DNA from: Lacibacter luteus
Lineage (GTDB): Bacteria > Bacteroidota > Bacteroidia > Chitinophagales > Chitinophagaceae
Direction: 5' to 3'
DNA: 64,000 nt
Assembly (NCBI RefSeq): GCF_004118265.1
Contig: NZ_SDHW01000001.1
Location: 930,001-994,000, forward strand
Position numbers and translations under genes: made by a program. How positions within the stretch are numbered: the first letter of the stretch is position 1; each line of letters starts with the position of its first letter. Below the pieces are notes generated by a model. The model worked only from the letters and a program-made list of their open reading frames with translations, made no database searches and was not told where the DNA came from. Shown piece by piece: positions 52,071 to 60,610 of this stretch.

Positions 52071-53120
52071 TCAAGCTACTCTCACTCTCGGATCAACCAC
52101 ACCGTACAACAGATCGGCAAGTATATTGATCACCACAAAAATAAATGCACTCAACAACACACTCCCCATCACCACCGGGTAATCCAGTTTTTCCAAAGCA
52201 TCTACTGTTACTTTACCAATTCCTTTCCAGCCAAAAATATATTCCACAAAAAAAGCACCTGCAAGCAACTCGGCAAACCAACCCGTAACAGCAGTAATAA
52301 CCGGATTCAATGCATTACGCAATGCATGTTTCCAGATAACTGTTGTACGACTCAGCCCTTTTGCATAAGCAGTGCGTACATAATCCTGGTTCAACACATC
52401 GAGCATGGAACTACGTGTAAGCTGTGTAATGATTGCCAATGGACGAATGCCCAATGTAAGAGCAGGTAACAACAGGTTTTGCAACGTATAATAATGTTCG
52501 CCTGTTTTTACATCAATATCAAACCAACTGCCGGTCATGTTTAAGCCGGTGTATTTGCTAATAACAAAGCCAAAGAAATAAGCAATGAGAATGCCCATGA
52601 AAAAAGAAGGAGCTGATATACCAACGATGCTGCTGAACACTGCAGATGTATCCATCCATGTATCTTTTTTTACCGCAGCTATTACACCAAGAAAAACGCC
52701 GAGTACTGTTGCGACTAACATAGCTGCAATCGCTAACATAATGGTACCGGGCAGAGCTTCCATCAACAACTCTCCTACTTGTTTTTTTGTTTGGTAACTT
52801 CTGCGCAGATATGGCCATTTGATCGCCAGTTTGTTTTCACCACCAATGAACACCCCTTTCAACTGTTTTTTTTCAATTTCTGTTTGCGAATGAACTGCAA
52901 TGGGCGATACATCATTTACATACAATGTAAACTGTTTCCATTTCGGCTGATCGAGGTATAATTCTTTTTTGATGTTGTTGATGGTGGCACTGTCACCGGT
53001 TTGCCCCATCACCAAACGTGCAGGATCGCCAAAGCCCTGGAACATCCAGAACACAACGGTAACCACGCCCATTAATACGAGCAATCCATAAAACAGTTTG
53101 CGGAGAAAATAAGTTGCCAC
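52071..53120 (-). CDS. DppB-like ABC transporter permease
   Basis: A 349-residue inner-membrane permease of the dipeptide/oligopeptide type. About six hydrophobic segments; an N-terminal helix, then a soluble loop (about residues 35-115), then the permease domain, with the conserved cytoplasmic loop YVRTAYAKGLSRTTVIWKHALRNA giving the EAA-type contact for the ATPase. It stands alone: no second permease, ATPase or substrate-binding gene is adjacent. The substrate is therefore unknown. Confidence 0.88.
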   Translation of the reverse strand: MATYFLRKLFYGLLVLMGVVTVVFWMFQGFGDPARLVMGQTGDSATINNIKKELYLDQPKWKQFTLYVNDVSPIAVHSQTEIEKKQLKGVFIGGENKLAIKWPYLRRSYQTKKQVGELLMEALPGTIMLAIAAMLVATVLGVFLGVIAAVKKDTWMDTSAVFSSIVGISAPSFFMGILIAYFFGFVISKYTGLNMTGSWFDIDVKTGEHYYTLQNLLLPALTLGIRPLAIITQLTRSSMLDVLNQDYVRTAYAKGLSRTTVIWKHALRNALNPVITAVTGWFAELLAGAFFVEYIFGWKGIGKVTVDALEKLDYPVVMGSVLLSAFIFVVINILADLLYGVVDPRVRVA

Positions 53121-53238
53121 CTTTTAAAGATCGGTTATTTTATTTTTTGGAGTAAACAATGCAGCCCATCACTTTTAAAAGTCCACTCTGCGCTTAACTT
53201 CCTTTCTCATATTCTCTGCGACGAAAGAAAAAGCAGCG

Positions 53239-54348
53239 TTATTTTACTTTATTAAAATCGGCAGCACTCCATTTACCTTCCACTACCGGGCCGTTCATTT
53301 TGTAAAGTGTTGGTATGGCACGAGCCGCAGTTTTAATAGCAGTAACATCGCAAACCAATAACTGCATCTGGCCAAGAATAATATCCGATGCCATAAAATC
53401 TTTTGCAACATCGGGCACACTTGTAATAATAATCAGCTTGCTCTTTTTAGCAAGACTGCTCATTTGTTTTACCCACGCATCGGAAGTTTTAAGATCATTA
53501 AATTGCTGTACAAATAACAAATAGTAAGTTCCTTTCTGTTCAAGTACTTCGCTTGTAACATCAACTCCGTCGGGATTCTTCAAATCAAAATCCTTGATCT
53601 TCGGTTCGTTGTTTTTTCCTTTGGCTACCAGCGTTTGTTTACGGTCAACAAATTTCCAGGTACTGTCGGGAAGGTTGGTCATAGCAAACGATTGTTGCTT
53701 CCCATCTTTTTCATAAATAAACTGGTATTCGTATTTATCGGGTACAGCATCTGCAGGAAGTTTGCGTAACTCAACAAGATTGTTTCCCTGTTTAAACGGC
53801 AAACAGTCTACAATGGGTAAATGCTTTAACGTGTACCACTGTAACCCAAATGCAAATACAACAGCTGCAGCTACCTTTAACACATTCAGCCATGCTGTTT
53901 TAAACAACGGTTTAATTTTTTTACTGTTGAAGAAAATAAACCCGATCAATACAAGCAATAAAAGATCTTTTAAGAATGATTGTACCGGTGTTAATGGCAA
54001 ACAATCGCCGAAGCAACCACAAGAAGCAAACTTGGGCATTCCATCCGGATTTTTTGCCAGCCATGCATAACCTGTAAGAAAAGTAAAGAAGATAATGAGT
54101 AACAGCAGCAACCAGCTGAACAAACGCATACGCCAGCCAACGATCACAGCTACACCTGCAATAATTTCAAAGGCATTCATTAACACAGACATTGCAAGTG
54201 TATAATCGTGAAAGCCATTGATGCTCCACGCTTCAAAAAACTCCTGCATTTTGTAACTTAATCCTAACGGATCGTTGGCCTTTACCAATCCTGAGAAAAT
54301 AAAAAGGATGCCAACAAACCAACGGACTACTGTAAGCGATTTATTCAT
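53239..54348 (-). CDS. DoxX-like membrane protein with thioredoxin-like C-terminus
   Basis: A 369-residue protein. The N-terminal third has four membrane helices of the DoxX/MauE type (VRWFVGILFIFSGLVKANDPLGL, VAVIVGWRMRLFSWLLLLLIIFF, then FASCGCFGDCLPLTPVQSFLKDLLLL). The C-terminal part (about residues 230-369) resembles a thioredoxin-fold region without a CXXC pair. This BT_3928-type architecture is common in Bacteroidota next to DUF1599 and folP, as here. Proposed roles involve envelope redox balance. Confidence 0.78.
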   Translation of the reverse strand: MNKSLTVVRWFVGILFIFSGLVKANDPLGLSYKMQEFFEAWSINGFHDYTLAMSVLMNAFEIIAGVAVIVGWRMRLFSWLLLLLIIFFTFLTGYAWLAKNPDGMPKFASCGCFGDCLPLTPVQSFLKDLLLLVLIGFIFFNSKKIKPLFKTAWLNVLKVAAAVVFAFGLQWYTLKHLPIVDCLPFKQGNNLVELRKLPADAVPDKYEYQFIYEKDGKQQSFAMTNLPDSTWKFVDRKQTLVAKGKNNEPKIKDFDLKNPDGVDVTSEVLEQKGTYYLLFVQQFNDLKTSDAWVKQMSSLAKKSKLIIITSVPDVAKDFMASDIILGQMQLLVCDVTAIKTAARAIPTLYKMNGPVVEGKWSAADFNKVK

Positions 54349-54400
54349 ATGGTGAATTGTGAATGGTTAATGGTGAGTAGTCAACAGTTACTTCTTACCT

Positions 54401-54447
54401 TCTACATCAGAAACCTACATCAGATATTCTGCATCCTACATCTTATG
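54401..54447. repeat. ATGTAGGAT word repeat
   Basis: On the minus strand the words ATGTAGGATG and CTGATGTAG are repeated. They begin at the end of the DUF1599 gene and supply its TAG stop (54436-54438). Confidence 0.55.
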
Positions 54448-54984
54448 CTTTCCTTCCTCAATCAAGATCAAACCAAACACAGCATAGTTGATGATATCGT
54501 AATAGTTTGCATCAATCCCTTCGCTGATAAGCGTTTTTCCTTCGTTCACTAATATCTGGCGAATACGTTGCAGCTTGGCAAGGATGAGATCAACAAAACT
54601 TTCCTGGCTCATTTCACGCCATGCTTCACCGTAATCATGGTTCTTATCAAGCATCAATGCTTTCGCATTAGTTACTTTTTGCTCATACAGGCTCATCACC
54701 TGTTCCACACTCAACTCCTCACCTTCGCTTGGCGGCAATTCCAACTGAATTAACCCCATGATGCCATAGTTCAAAATACCTTTAAATTCCGATGCAATTG
54801 TATCGCCGATCTTCTGTTGTTGCTTTTCCTGTATGGTGCGTATGCGCTTTGCTTTAATGTATATCTGGTCAACAATAGAAATGGTGCGGTACACACGCCA
54901 GGAAGTGCCATAATCGCTCGTCTTCTTCTTAAACACATCCATACACTCCTGCACGGCCCTGCTATATTGCTCAATTGTATTCAT
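54436..54984 (-). CDS. DUF1599 protein
   Basis: A 182-residue cytoplasmic protein of the DUF1599 family. It contains two copies of the same unit: SDYGTSWRVYRTISIVDQI with LNYGIMGLIQLEL in the first half, and HDYGEAWREMSQESFVDLI with INYAVFGLILIEE in the second. The fold is predicted to be all-helical, and the repeated D-Y-G-W pattern recalls all-alpha NTP pyrophosphohydrolase-like proteins, but that is a guess. Divergent from folP, upstream of the DoxX-like gene. Confidence 0.85.
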   Translation of the reverse strand: MNTIEQYSRAVQECMDVFKKKTSDYGTSWRVYRTISIVDQIYIKAKRIRTIQEKQQQKIGDTIASEFKGILNYGIMGLIQLELPPSEGEELSVEQVMSLYEQKVTNAKALMLDKNHDYGEAWREMSQESFVDLILAKLQRIRQILVNEGKTLISEGIDANYYDIINYAVFGLILIEEGKHKM

Positions 54985-55041
54985 GAAAGGTTGAAAATTG
55001 TTTCGTTAATTCGTACTTCTATCAAAGTTCTCAAAAATAAG

Positions 55042-55872
55042 ATGTACACGCTCAATTGCAAAGGAAGATTATTAACCATTGATGAACCGTTGGTAATGGG
55101 TATCCTCAACGCTACTCCCGACTCGTTTTACAGCAGCAGCCGAGTACAGCAAACAGATGAGGTATTGCAAAAGGCATCAGCAATGATTGCTGATGGAGCT
55201 GCAATACTCGATATTGGCGGACAAAGCACCCGCCCCGGCAGCACACGCATTTCGGCCCAAGAAGAAACAACAAGAGTTGTTCCGGTTATTAAAACAATAA
55301 AAGAGCAGTTTCCTGAAATTTTTATTTCTGTTGACACGTACTATTCAACAGTAGCAAAAGACGCTGCATTGGCAGGTGCAGATATTGTAAACGACATCAG
55401 CGCAGGTGATCTCGATGAAGCCATGCTTTCAACAATAGCAGATCTAAAGATTCCGTTTATTGCTATGCATATGCAGGGTAACCCAGACACGATGCAGCAA
55501 AACCCACAGTATGAAAATATTGCAAAAGAAGTAGTTGATTACTTCATAAAAAAAGTTGAGCAATGCAAACGAGCAAGCATCAATGATATTATACTCGACC
55601 CCGGGTTTGGCTTTGGCAAAACCATTACCCATAATTTTCAATTGCTGAAGCAAATGGAAGCATTACAAATGTTTAACCTACCGGTGCTGGCAGGGCTTAG
55701 CCGTAAATCAACTGTTTGGCGCACATTAAACAGTTCAGCAGACGAAGCATTAAACGGTACCACTGTACTTAACACAATTGCATTAACAAAAGGTGCTTCC
55801 ATACTTCGGGTACACGACGTAAAAGAAGCTGTGGAGGCAGTAAAACTATTTACCGCCTACCGAAAAGCATAA
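55042..55872 (+). CDS. folP: Dihydropteroate synthase
   Basis: A 276-residue enzyme joining p-aminobenzoate with the pterin diphosphate in folate synthesis. I chose the ATG at 55042 (MYTLNCKGRLL); starts further up overlap the divergent gene. Motifs: VMGILNATPDSFYSSS, ILDIGGQSTRPGS, DIVNDISAGDLDEA, MHMQGNPDTMQ, ILDPGFGFGKTITHNFQLL and LAGLSRKS, in the normal order. A strong hairpin at 55897-55928 follows. Confidence 0.95.
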   Translation: MYTLNCKGRLLTIDEPLVMGILNATPDSFYSSSRVQQTDEVLQKASAMIADGAAILDIGGQSTRPGSTRISAQEETTRVVPVIKTIKEQFPEIFISVDTYYSTVAKDAALAGADIVNDISAGDLDEAMLSTIADLKIPFIAMHMQGNPDTMQQNPQYENIAKEVVDYFIKKVEQCKRASINDIILDPGFGFGKTITHNFQLLKQMEALQMFNLPVLAGLSRKSTVWRTLNSSADEALNGTTVLNTIALTKGASILRVHDVKEAVEAVKLFTAYRKA

Positions 55873-55896
55873 CAACACATCACTTGTACTAAAAAC

Positions 55897-55928
55897 AAAA
55901 GCCGCAAACATTTTTGTTTGCGGCTTTT
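55897..55928. terminator. Bidirectional terminator between folP and the FKBP gene
   Basis: A perfect 14-bp stem AAAAGCCGCAAACA / TGTTTGCGGCTTTT with a 4-base T loop, flanked by A and T runs on both sides. It separates convergent genes. Confidence 0.85.
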
Positions 55929-55947
55929 TATAGCGAATAACTGTTGC

Positions 55948-56910
55948 TTATTGTTTACCACCTTGTGGTGCTGGAGGTGCAGTTGGCTGAGGTTTCGGAG
56001 TTGTAATATCGATCAACTCAATTTCAAACATCAGAATTTCGTTTGCCTTGATACGGGGAGGTGAACCTTGTGCGCCGTATGCAAGTGCCGAAGGAATATA
56101 TGCTTTGATTTTTCCACCTTTTGCAGTTTGCTTAATTGCATCTTCAAAACCGGGAATACTTCCTTGCTGACCGATTACAAATGTATAAGGATCGATGTGA
56201 CCAAAGCTTGTATCAACGTTTGAATCAAACTTTTTGCCTTCGAGGTTCATACCTGTATACTTTACAGAAACCTGCTGACCTACTGCCGGTTTTTCACCAA
56301 CGCCAGGAGCAATTGTTTCTACATAAACACCCAATGCAGTTTTTGATGCAGTGATCTTGTTTTTTGTAAGGAATTCAGCAATCAACTTATCATCTTTCTT
56401 TGTTTGCTCAATACCACGGATAGAGTCTCTTGTTCTAGCTCTTTCCATAATAGCAATGTTTGCTTTTTCAGCATCTTCTTTTGTATCTAATACATCCAAT
56501 ACTTTAAATGAGCTTACTATAAAACCACCTTTCTTTATAAAAGCCGGCACATTGCCTTGGCTGCTTTTGATAATACTGTCAGCAGATTGACGGATGATGA
56601 TACTGTCACCTTTTCTGATCTGAGCAAAAATTGCATAATAATCAGGAGGCAATTGCATAGAATCGAGCGGTACAATCTGGCTCATCACATTTTCAGGATC
56701 AGACAACAAGGTATCTTTTCCTGCACCTGTAAACTTTGTTTCACCAAACTGGAGTTCGAAAAATTTGCCATGTCCAATCTTCTTTCCCTTATCGTCGGAA
56801 ATAATTTTGTACAGCAAGCCACCCTTTGTTTTTTTGAAAGAGCCGCCACCGCAACTCCCCAGGATCGCAACCGCCATCAGGGCAGCAAAAATGGTTTTAA
56901 TTGTCTTCAT
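55948..56910 (-). CDS. FKBP-type peptidyl-prolyl isomerase lipoprotein
   Basis: A 320-residue lipoprotein (signal ending LGSC, Cys about residue 20). A degenerate FKBP-like domain (about residues 30-145) precedes a charged helical linker and a complete C-terminal FKBP domain (about 195-300) with VSVKYTGMNLEGKKFDSN, GSIPGFEDAIKQT and IPSALAYGAQG. The tail is proline-rich. The two-FKBP layout and its position beside a DHH phosphoesterase resemble gliding-associated GldI-type genes of Bacteroidota; that identity is tentative. It starts nine bases after the DHH gene. Confidence 0.85.
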   Translation of the reverse strand: MKTIKTIFAALMAVAILGSCGGGSFKKTKGGLLYKIISDDKGKKIGHGKFFELQFGETKFTGAGKDTLLSDPENVMSQIVPLDSMQLPPDYYAIFAQIRKGDSIIIRQSADSIIKSSQGNVPAFIKKGGFIVSSFKVLDVLDTKEDAEKANIAIMERARTRDSIRGIEQTKKDDKLIAEFLTKNKITASKTALGVYVETIAPGVGEKPAVGQQVSVKYTGMNLEGKKFDSNVDTSFGHIDPYTFVIGQQGSIPGFEDAIKQTAKGGKIKAYIPSALAYGAQGSPPRIKANEILMFEIELIDITTPKPQPTAPPAPQGGKQ

Positions 56911-56919
56911 TGTTTGTAT

Positions 56920-57933
56920 TTAAATCGTTTCTAATTGTTCTTTATAAAGCTGAATTACTTTTTTAAACTGTCTTACCGTTGTATCAAGACTGTCGTCGGT
57001 TTCACCTCCGGCAGCATTAAAATGCCCGCCACCATTAAAATAAGTCCGGGCAAATGTATTGCAATCAAAGTCTCCTTTGCTGCGGAAACTCCATTTTCTT
57101 TTTTCGTCCCTGTCTATCACAATACATGCAAGTTTTATACCCTGTATGCCTAACGGATAATTAACCAAACCTTCAGTATCGCCGGTTTTGATCTGGTAAC
57201 GCAGCAGGTCCTGCTTGGTTACCCAAATAAGTGCTGTGTTTAATTGGTAATCGATTTCCATTCGGTTGCTGAGTACGTGACCGATAAAACGGAAACGGTT
57301 CTCCAGGAAATTATCGTAAATGTTTTCGTGTATACCGGTATGCTCCAGTCCTCTGCGTTTAAAATCGGCCACCATTTCAAATACACTTGCCGAAGCCGAT
57401 GCAAAACGAAAACTTCCTGTATCACCAATTAACCCTGCATAGAGGCATTGCATCATATCCATGTTCAACTTATCTGCGTTGCCACTTTTTACAATAAAAT
57501 CGTAAATCATTTCGCAGGTAGAGCTCTTGGTTACATCACTTACACCATAAGCAAACACTTCTGTTTGCGGCTCACGGTGATGATCGATAAGCACCCGTTT
57601 GGCTTTTGCCTCGCCTACTACCTGTCCCATTTTTTTCAAACGGTTCAACGCATTAAAATCCAGGCAAAAAATCCAATCGGCATTTTGAATGATGGTATTG
57701 CTCTTATCAATGGTGACTTCGTAATTAAGCACTTTATCGCAACCGGGCATCCAGTCGAGAAAGGCAGCCCAGTTGGTTGGCGAAATTACCTGCACGGTAT
57801 GCCCGAGCTGTACCAATAAATGGTAAAGCCCAAGCGATGAACCCATTGCGTCGGGGTCGGGCTTTTGGTGGGTTGTAATAACCACATTGGCCGGAGTACT
57901 GAGTAAGGGGTATAATTCGTTAATTGCTTGCAT
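56920..57933 (-). CDS. DHH/DHHA1 phosphoesterase (NrnA-like)
   Basis: A 337-residue cytoplasmic enzyme. Start at ATG 57933 (MQAINELYPLL); upstream in-frame starts would extend into the promoter region and are unlikely. The DHH domain has TTHQKPDPDAMGSS, FCLDFN and LIDHHREP; the DHHA1 domain at the end has FNAAGGETDDS. Related NrnA proteins degrade very short RNAs and hydrolyse pAp; others act on cyclic dinucleotide products. Expected to be co-transcribed with the FKBP lipoprotein. Confidence 0.9.
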   Translation of the reverse strand: MQAINELYPLLSTPANVVITTHQKPDPDAMGSSLGLYHLLVQLGHTVQVISPTNWAAFLDWMPGCDKVLNYEVTIDKSNTIIQNADWIFCLDFNALNRLKKMGQVVGEAKAKRVLIDHHREPQTEVFAYGVSDVTKSSTCEMIYDFIVKSGNADKLNMDMMQCLYAGLIGDTGSFRFASASASVFEMVADFKRRGLEHTGIHENIYDNFLENRFRFIGHVLSNRMEIDYQLNTALIWVTKQDLLRYQIKTGDTEGLVNYPLGIQGIKLACIVIDRDEKRKWSFRSKGDFDCNTFARTYFNGGGHFNAAGGETDDSLDTTVRQFKKVIQLYKEQLETI

Positions 57934-57945
57934 AAAAGGCGGTTG

Positions 57946-57979
57946 CAAATGTAGGGGAAAACAGGCATTTGAAGGCAAA
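57946..57979 (-). promoter_or_regulatory. Promoter of the DHH-FKBP pair
   Basis: On the minus strand a -7 box TACATTTG (57946-57953) and a -33 TTTG (57976-57979) lie 22 bases apart, 12 bases before the ATG. Confidence 0.55.
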
Positions 57980-58121
57980 GGGTTTAGGGCCGGAGGTTTA
58001 GACTGATGGCATGCTGAAAGGCGTCTGTGCTTTGATTCCAAAACCAAGCCCAACACCGGAAAACCAGGAGTTCCCCAATTACTTAATCCAAATTCCCGCA
58101 GCCTACTTGCCCCTCCTTTCC

Positions 58122-58129
58122 TATCTTTG
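58122..58129 (+). promoter_or_regulatory. -7 box upstream of ndk
   Basis: TATCTTTG, a full TAnnTTTG match, 21 bases before the ndk ATG at 58151. Confidence 0.55.
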
Positions 58130-58150
58130 CGGCCCAAAAAGGAAAAAACA

Positions 58151-58567
58151 ATGAGCAATCGTACGTTTACAATGATCAAGCCCGATGCGATGAAGAACGG
58201 TCATGCCGGTGCTATTTTAGACAAAATTATTAAAGCAGGTTTCCGTGTTGTTGCATTAAAGCAAACAAAACTTACAACTGAAACTGCCGGTGAATTCTAT
58301 GCAATTCACAAAGCACGCCCTTTCTTTGGCGAACTGGTTGAGTTTATGAGCAGTGGTGTTATTATCGCAGCTATCCTTGAAAAAGACAATGCTGTAGCCG
58401 ATTTCCGCACACTTATCGGAGCAACTGATCCTGCAAAAGCAGATGAAGGAACAATTCGTAAACTGTATGCAACATCTGTTGGCGAAAATGCAGTACACGG
58501 AAGTGATAGTGATGACAACGCAAAAATTGAAGGAAACTTTTTCTTCAGTGGTCTTGAGCAATATTAA
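58151..58567 (+). CDS. ndk: Nucleoside diphosphate kinase
   Basis: A 138-residue enzyme that moves the gamma-phosphate between nucleoside di- and triphosphates through a phosphohistidine. ATG at 58151 ([15 protein letters not shown]). Blocks: [50 protein letters not shown], and the active-site [12 protein letters not shown]. Length is normal. It has its own promoter and terminator. Confidence 0.95.
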   Translation: MSNRTFTMIKPDAMKNGHAGAILDKIIKAGFRVVALKQTKLTTETAGEFYAIHKARPFFGELVEFMSSGVIIAAILEKDNAVADFRTLIGATDPAKADEGTIRKLYATSVGENAVHGSDSDDNAKIEGNFFFSGLEQY

Positions 58568-58591
58568 TAAGTGAAATATCACACTAAGAGG

Positions 58592-58626
58592 TCCCTCTTA
58601 TTCCTGAGAATAAGAGGGATTTTTTT
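58592..58626 (+). terminator. ndk terminator
   Basis: A perfect 12-bp stem TCCCTCTTATTC / GAATAAGAGGGA with a 4-base loop, followed by a run of eight T. Confidence 0.9.
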
Positions 58627-58690
58627 ATATAAAAAATGAACGTATATGCTGATTGTGTTTTAAACTTGTATACCACAAAAACACATCAAT

Positions 58691-60610
58691 ATGAGAAGCA
58701 TTGTTGTAATGCTGTTGCTGATTGCATTTTCCACCGCCACTTCAGCCCAGAAAATTCCATCGTTCGGTAAAATTGATAAAGAAGAGCTTGCAAAAAAAGA
58801 ATGCAGCTACGATAAAGAATCGATTGCTGAATATTTGATTGACATGGCTGAAGTACGTTATTATTTTGCCGGCAACGATTTCATTTATGAAACCACAAAA
58901 CGTATCCGTATAAAAATTCTGAACGAAAAAGCGTTAGAGCTTGCCGATGTACGTCTTGGATTTTACAGTAAAAACAACCGCCAGAATATCCGATCCATCG
59001 AAGGTTATACTTACAACCTCAATGCAAACGGAGAAGTAGAAGAAACCAAACTTGAAAAAAAATCGGTAATAACACAACGTGTTGATGAGAATGTTGAAAT
59101 GATGGTTTTTTCTATGCCTAATGTAAAAGTCGGAAGTGTTATAGAATACCGTTACGAACATAGTAAACGTAATTACTTCGAAATTGAAGATTGGGTATTT
59201 CAACGTCCGCATCCTGTTCGTTACAGCGAGTACAATGTTGAAACACCTTCTGCTCTCGAGTTTACCTATCTCATGCGTCGCACATTACCTGTTAAAGAAA
59301 CAAAGGAAGGCATCAGGAGTATTCAGCGATTTGTAATGACAGATATTCCCGGTCTTGATAAAGAACCTTTCATGAGCAGTTCAAAAGATTATCTGCAACG
59401 TATCGACTTTCAACTCCGTGCAATTAACGGTACTCCTGTTATGACTACCTGGGAAAAATTAATTGAAATTCTTACCGAAGAAGAATCGTTTGGCTTGCAG
59501 ATAAAAAAGAATGTTTTTAAAAACACCGACTTGCCTGACATACTGAAGAAAATACCCCGCCAGCAAGATCAGCTGAATAAAATTGTAAGCTATGTAAAAA
59601 AAGAAGTAGCGTGGAATGGAATTTCTTCAAAATGGTCGCAGGAAGGCATTAAAAATGCAATTGACAAACATGTTGGCAACAGCGCCGATATTAATCTGCT
59701 AATCATTAGTCTTTTAAGAGATGCCGGTTTTAAAGCTTATCCGCTGCTCATCAGCACAAGAAACAACGGAAAAGTAAATACCACCTATCCGTTCCTCGAC
59801 CAGTTTAACGACGTGTATGTTTATACGGAAATAGACAGTCAACCTTATATCATTGACGGATCGAATTACACAAACCCGATTTCGCAGGTACCTTGGGATG
59901 TTCAATTTACCGAAGGGCTTTTAGTTGACAAACAATTGGCCCAGTTTATAAACATCGGTGATATTAAACATCGCTTCAAACTGATTACTTCTGTTTTATG
60001 TGATATTACAACAGATGGAAAATTAACCGGATCGGCTAATATTCTTGCATACGAATATGCAAAAGACGAGCGCCTGAGATCATTACGACAAAGTGAGAAA
60101 AAATATCTTTCGGATTACTTTAATGGGCCTCACCCCGATTTTAAATTTGATTCACTGAAATACAAAAACAAAGACATTGACTCTTTGCCATTAGATAATA
60201 TTATCCAATTCAGCGGCACATTAAACAGCAGTGGCGACTACCTATTTTACTCGCCCAACTTTTTAATGGAGCTGGAGAAAAACGAATTTATTTCGGATAA
60301 ACGCTTTACCGATGTTGAGTTTGGTTACACACAGTATTACAACATGTATACTACAGTGCGCTTTCCTGAAACTTTTGAACTGGAAGAGTTACCAAAGAAC
60401 ATTAAAATAATCATGCCCGACACCAGCATTATTCTGCAACGCTTTGTAAGCAAAACAGAAAACACCATTGCCATGCGTTATTCCATGGAAATTAAACGGC
60501 CTACATTTTATGCCGATGAATATGATTTCTTCAAAGAGTTTTATACCAAGCTTTATGAAATACTGAACGAGCAGATCGTTTTCAAGAAAAAAGCAACACC
60601 CAAGCCATGA
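58691..60610 (+). CDS. Secreted DUF3857 protein with inactive transglutaminase-like domain
   Basis: A 639-residue exported protein (signal peptide ending TSAQ). A DUF3857 beta domain (about residues 50-220), then a transglutaminase-like core (about 285-400), then a C-terminal beta domain. At the place where the paralog downstream has the catalytic GDC and FNH, this protein has GNS (Ser331) and FND (Asp374), so the enzymatic centre seems lost. It overlaps the next gene by four bases (ATGA), so the two are translated together. Confidence 0.82.
   Translation: MRSIVVMLLLIAFSTATSAQKIPSFGKIDKEELAKKECSYDKESIAEYLIDMAEVRYYFAGNDFIYETTKRIRIKILNEKALELADVRLGFYSKNNRQNIRSIEGYTYNLNANGEVEETKLEKKSVITQRVDENVEMMVFSMPNVKVGSVIEYRYEHSKRNYFEIEDWVFQRPHPVRYSEYNVETPSALEFTYLMRRTLPVKETKEGIRSIQRFVMTDIPGLDKEPFMSSSKDYLQRIDFQLRAINGTPVMTTWEKLIEILTEEESFGLQIKKNVFKNTDLPDILKKIPRQQDQLNKIVSYVKKEVAWNGISSKWSQEGIKNAIDKHVGNSADINLLIISLLRDAGFKAYPLLISTRNNGKVNTTYPFLDQFNDVYVYTEIDSQPYIIDGSNYTNPISQVPWDVQFTEGLLVDKQLAQFINIGDIKHRFKLITSVLCDITTDGKLTGSANILAYEYAKDERLRSLRQSEKKYLSDYFNGPHPDFKFDSLKYKNKDIDSLPLDNIIQFSGTLNSSGDYLFYSPNFLMELEKNEFISDKRFTDVEFGYTQYYNMYTTVRFPETFELEELPKNIKIIMPDTSIILQRFVSKTENTIAMRYSMEIKRPTFYADEYDFFKEFYTKLYEILNEQIVFKKKATPKP

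Noticed and set aside
54817-55041. Longer N-terminus for folP
   Set aside because: It would overlap the divergent DUF1599 gene and adds residues absent from dihydropteroate synthases; the ATG at 55042 gives the normal start.
57934-58179. Longer N-terminus for the DHH phosphoesterase
   Set aside because: The extra 82 codons cross the divergent ndk promoter and the TACATTTG box, and look compositionally unlike a protein.
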